NCBI GenBank assembly: GCA_019155205.2
Contig: JAHNZQ020003149.1
Coordinates: 526,658 to 555,501 of the forward strand
Direction: 5' to 3'
DNA from: Gracilaria vermiculophylla
Taxonomy: Eukaryota > Rhodophyta > Florideophyceae > Gracilariales > Gracilariaceae
DNA: 28,844 bases
The notes under the pieces were generated by a model, which worked only from the letters and a program-made list of their open reading frames with translations, ran no database searches and was not told the origin of the DNA. Positions 28,263-28,844 of the stretch are shown piece by piece; positions within the stretch are counted from its first letter, which is position 1; the number at the start of each line of letters is the position of its first letter. The position numbers and the translations under genes were made by a program.

Positions 28263-28844
28263 GGAGGTCAGAGGGGCAAGGGAAAGTTGAGGGGATGCAA
28301 AGGAAGTTCGCCAGCTCTGGCTTGGATTTACTTGGAGGTGCCTCGTCCACGACTTATATAGTGGTTCAGTCGCACCGACTAGGTTGCATCAGAAATTACA
28401 CTAGAAAGGCGAGACACTCAATACTACCAATCATATTGTAACATGACATAAATTTACTAGCCACAATTCAATAGTGCTTACAACAGCAAGGCACAACAAG
28501 GCATGACAGTTCCGTACACTCACGAGACCATGACAATGCACAAATTTACTCAACCACCTTACACTCTCTGTATTCCACCATCACTCGTGTCCATACAGCA
28601 ATGTGTGTGTATAGTTACCATGGCGAGGCACATTACACTAAAATATATCCGGTGTACATTAAGCTGAGTTTGCAATGTGTACACCTGGAAACCATATGGT
28701 AGTGAACAACGTGCCGAGTAGCACACCTGCACACGTGTATCAGATAGAGTCAACATTCAACGCAGCCCATGGTCCCCGGAACATTAAGTTGTCAGTGACA
28801 GCACAGGCACTTCATCCAACACTTCACATGCATGAAGTGCTCCC
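28263..28844. other. Unassigned flank, no gene seen
   Basis: Not matched to E1. There is a TATATAG-like site near 28357. The last bases hold a short inverted repeat, GCACTTCAT (28807-28815) and ATGAAGTGC (28832-28840), with a 16-base loop. The single short frame (28559-28756 minus) shows no motif. Confidence 0.4.

Noticed and set aside
28807..28840. Short hairpin at the right edge
   Set aside because: Nine-base arms with a 16-base loop in AT-rich DNA can arise by chance, and there is no neighbouring gene for it to regulate.

Overview
This looks like nuclear DNA of a eukaryote, probably a multicellular red alga of the Chondrus/Gracilaria type. Two long intronless genes stand in compact host sequence, surrounded by decayed Ty3/gypsy elements and Tc1-like transposons. 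Nothing bacterial is present: no operons, no Shine-Dalgarno-led genes and no CRISPR. The taxonomic call is an inference from gene style and content, not from a marker gene.

Layout. (1) 1-9.5 kb: an old Ty3/gypsy chromovirus copy ('E1', + strand) with a truncated 5' LTR, primer-binding site, gag, protease, RT/RNase H, integrase and chromodomain. It carries many stops and frameshifts. A solo LTR of the same family sits inside its pol gene, and another LTR lies head-to-head with its 5' LTR. After pol comes a gene remnant on the opposite strand. (2) 9.5-11.2 kb: a possible SINE-like stretch, another LTR and the 3' half of a Tc1-like transposon. (3) 11.2-20.5 kb: host sequence with two well-supported genes, both on the minus strand. 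One encodes a secreted protein with three cysteine-rich repeats and a Kelch propeller (14359-16170). The other encodes a Golgi-type membrane-anchored putative methyltransferase of the plant DUF248/PMT (QUA2-like) family (18219-19739). (4) 20.5-21.7 kb: a second, different, decayed Tc1-like transposon on the minus strand. (5) 22.36-28.26 kb: a second chromovirus copy ('E2', minus strand). It has a 3' LTR with an adjacent polypurine tract, integrase with chromodomain, RNase H and the end of RT, and is cut off inside RT. (6) 28.26-28.84 kb: unassigned flank.

The most unusual feature is shared by E1 and E2. Between pol and the 3' LTR, both carry an open reading frame in antisense to pol, followed by a conserved AATAAA signal and a small conserved palindrome. 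In E2 it is about 2.2 kb long with only a few lesions, and its C-terminal part is recognisable at protein level in E1. It has no family I recognise. Antisense genes at this place are known from some plant Tat-lineage elements such as Grande; I know of none described for algal chromoviruses.

The two host genes both point to the secretory pathway and cell surface or wall, but nothing in the sequence links them functionally.
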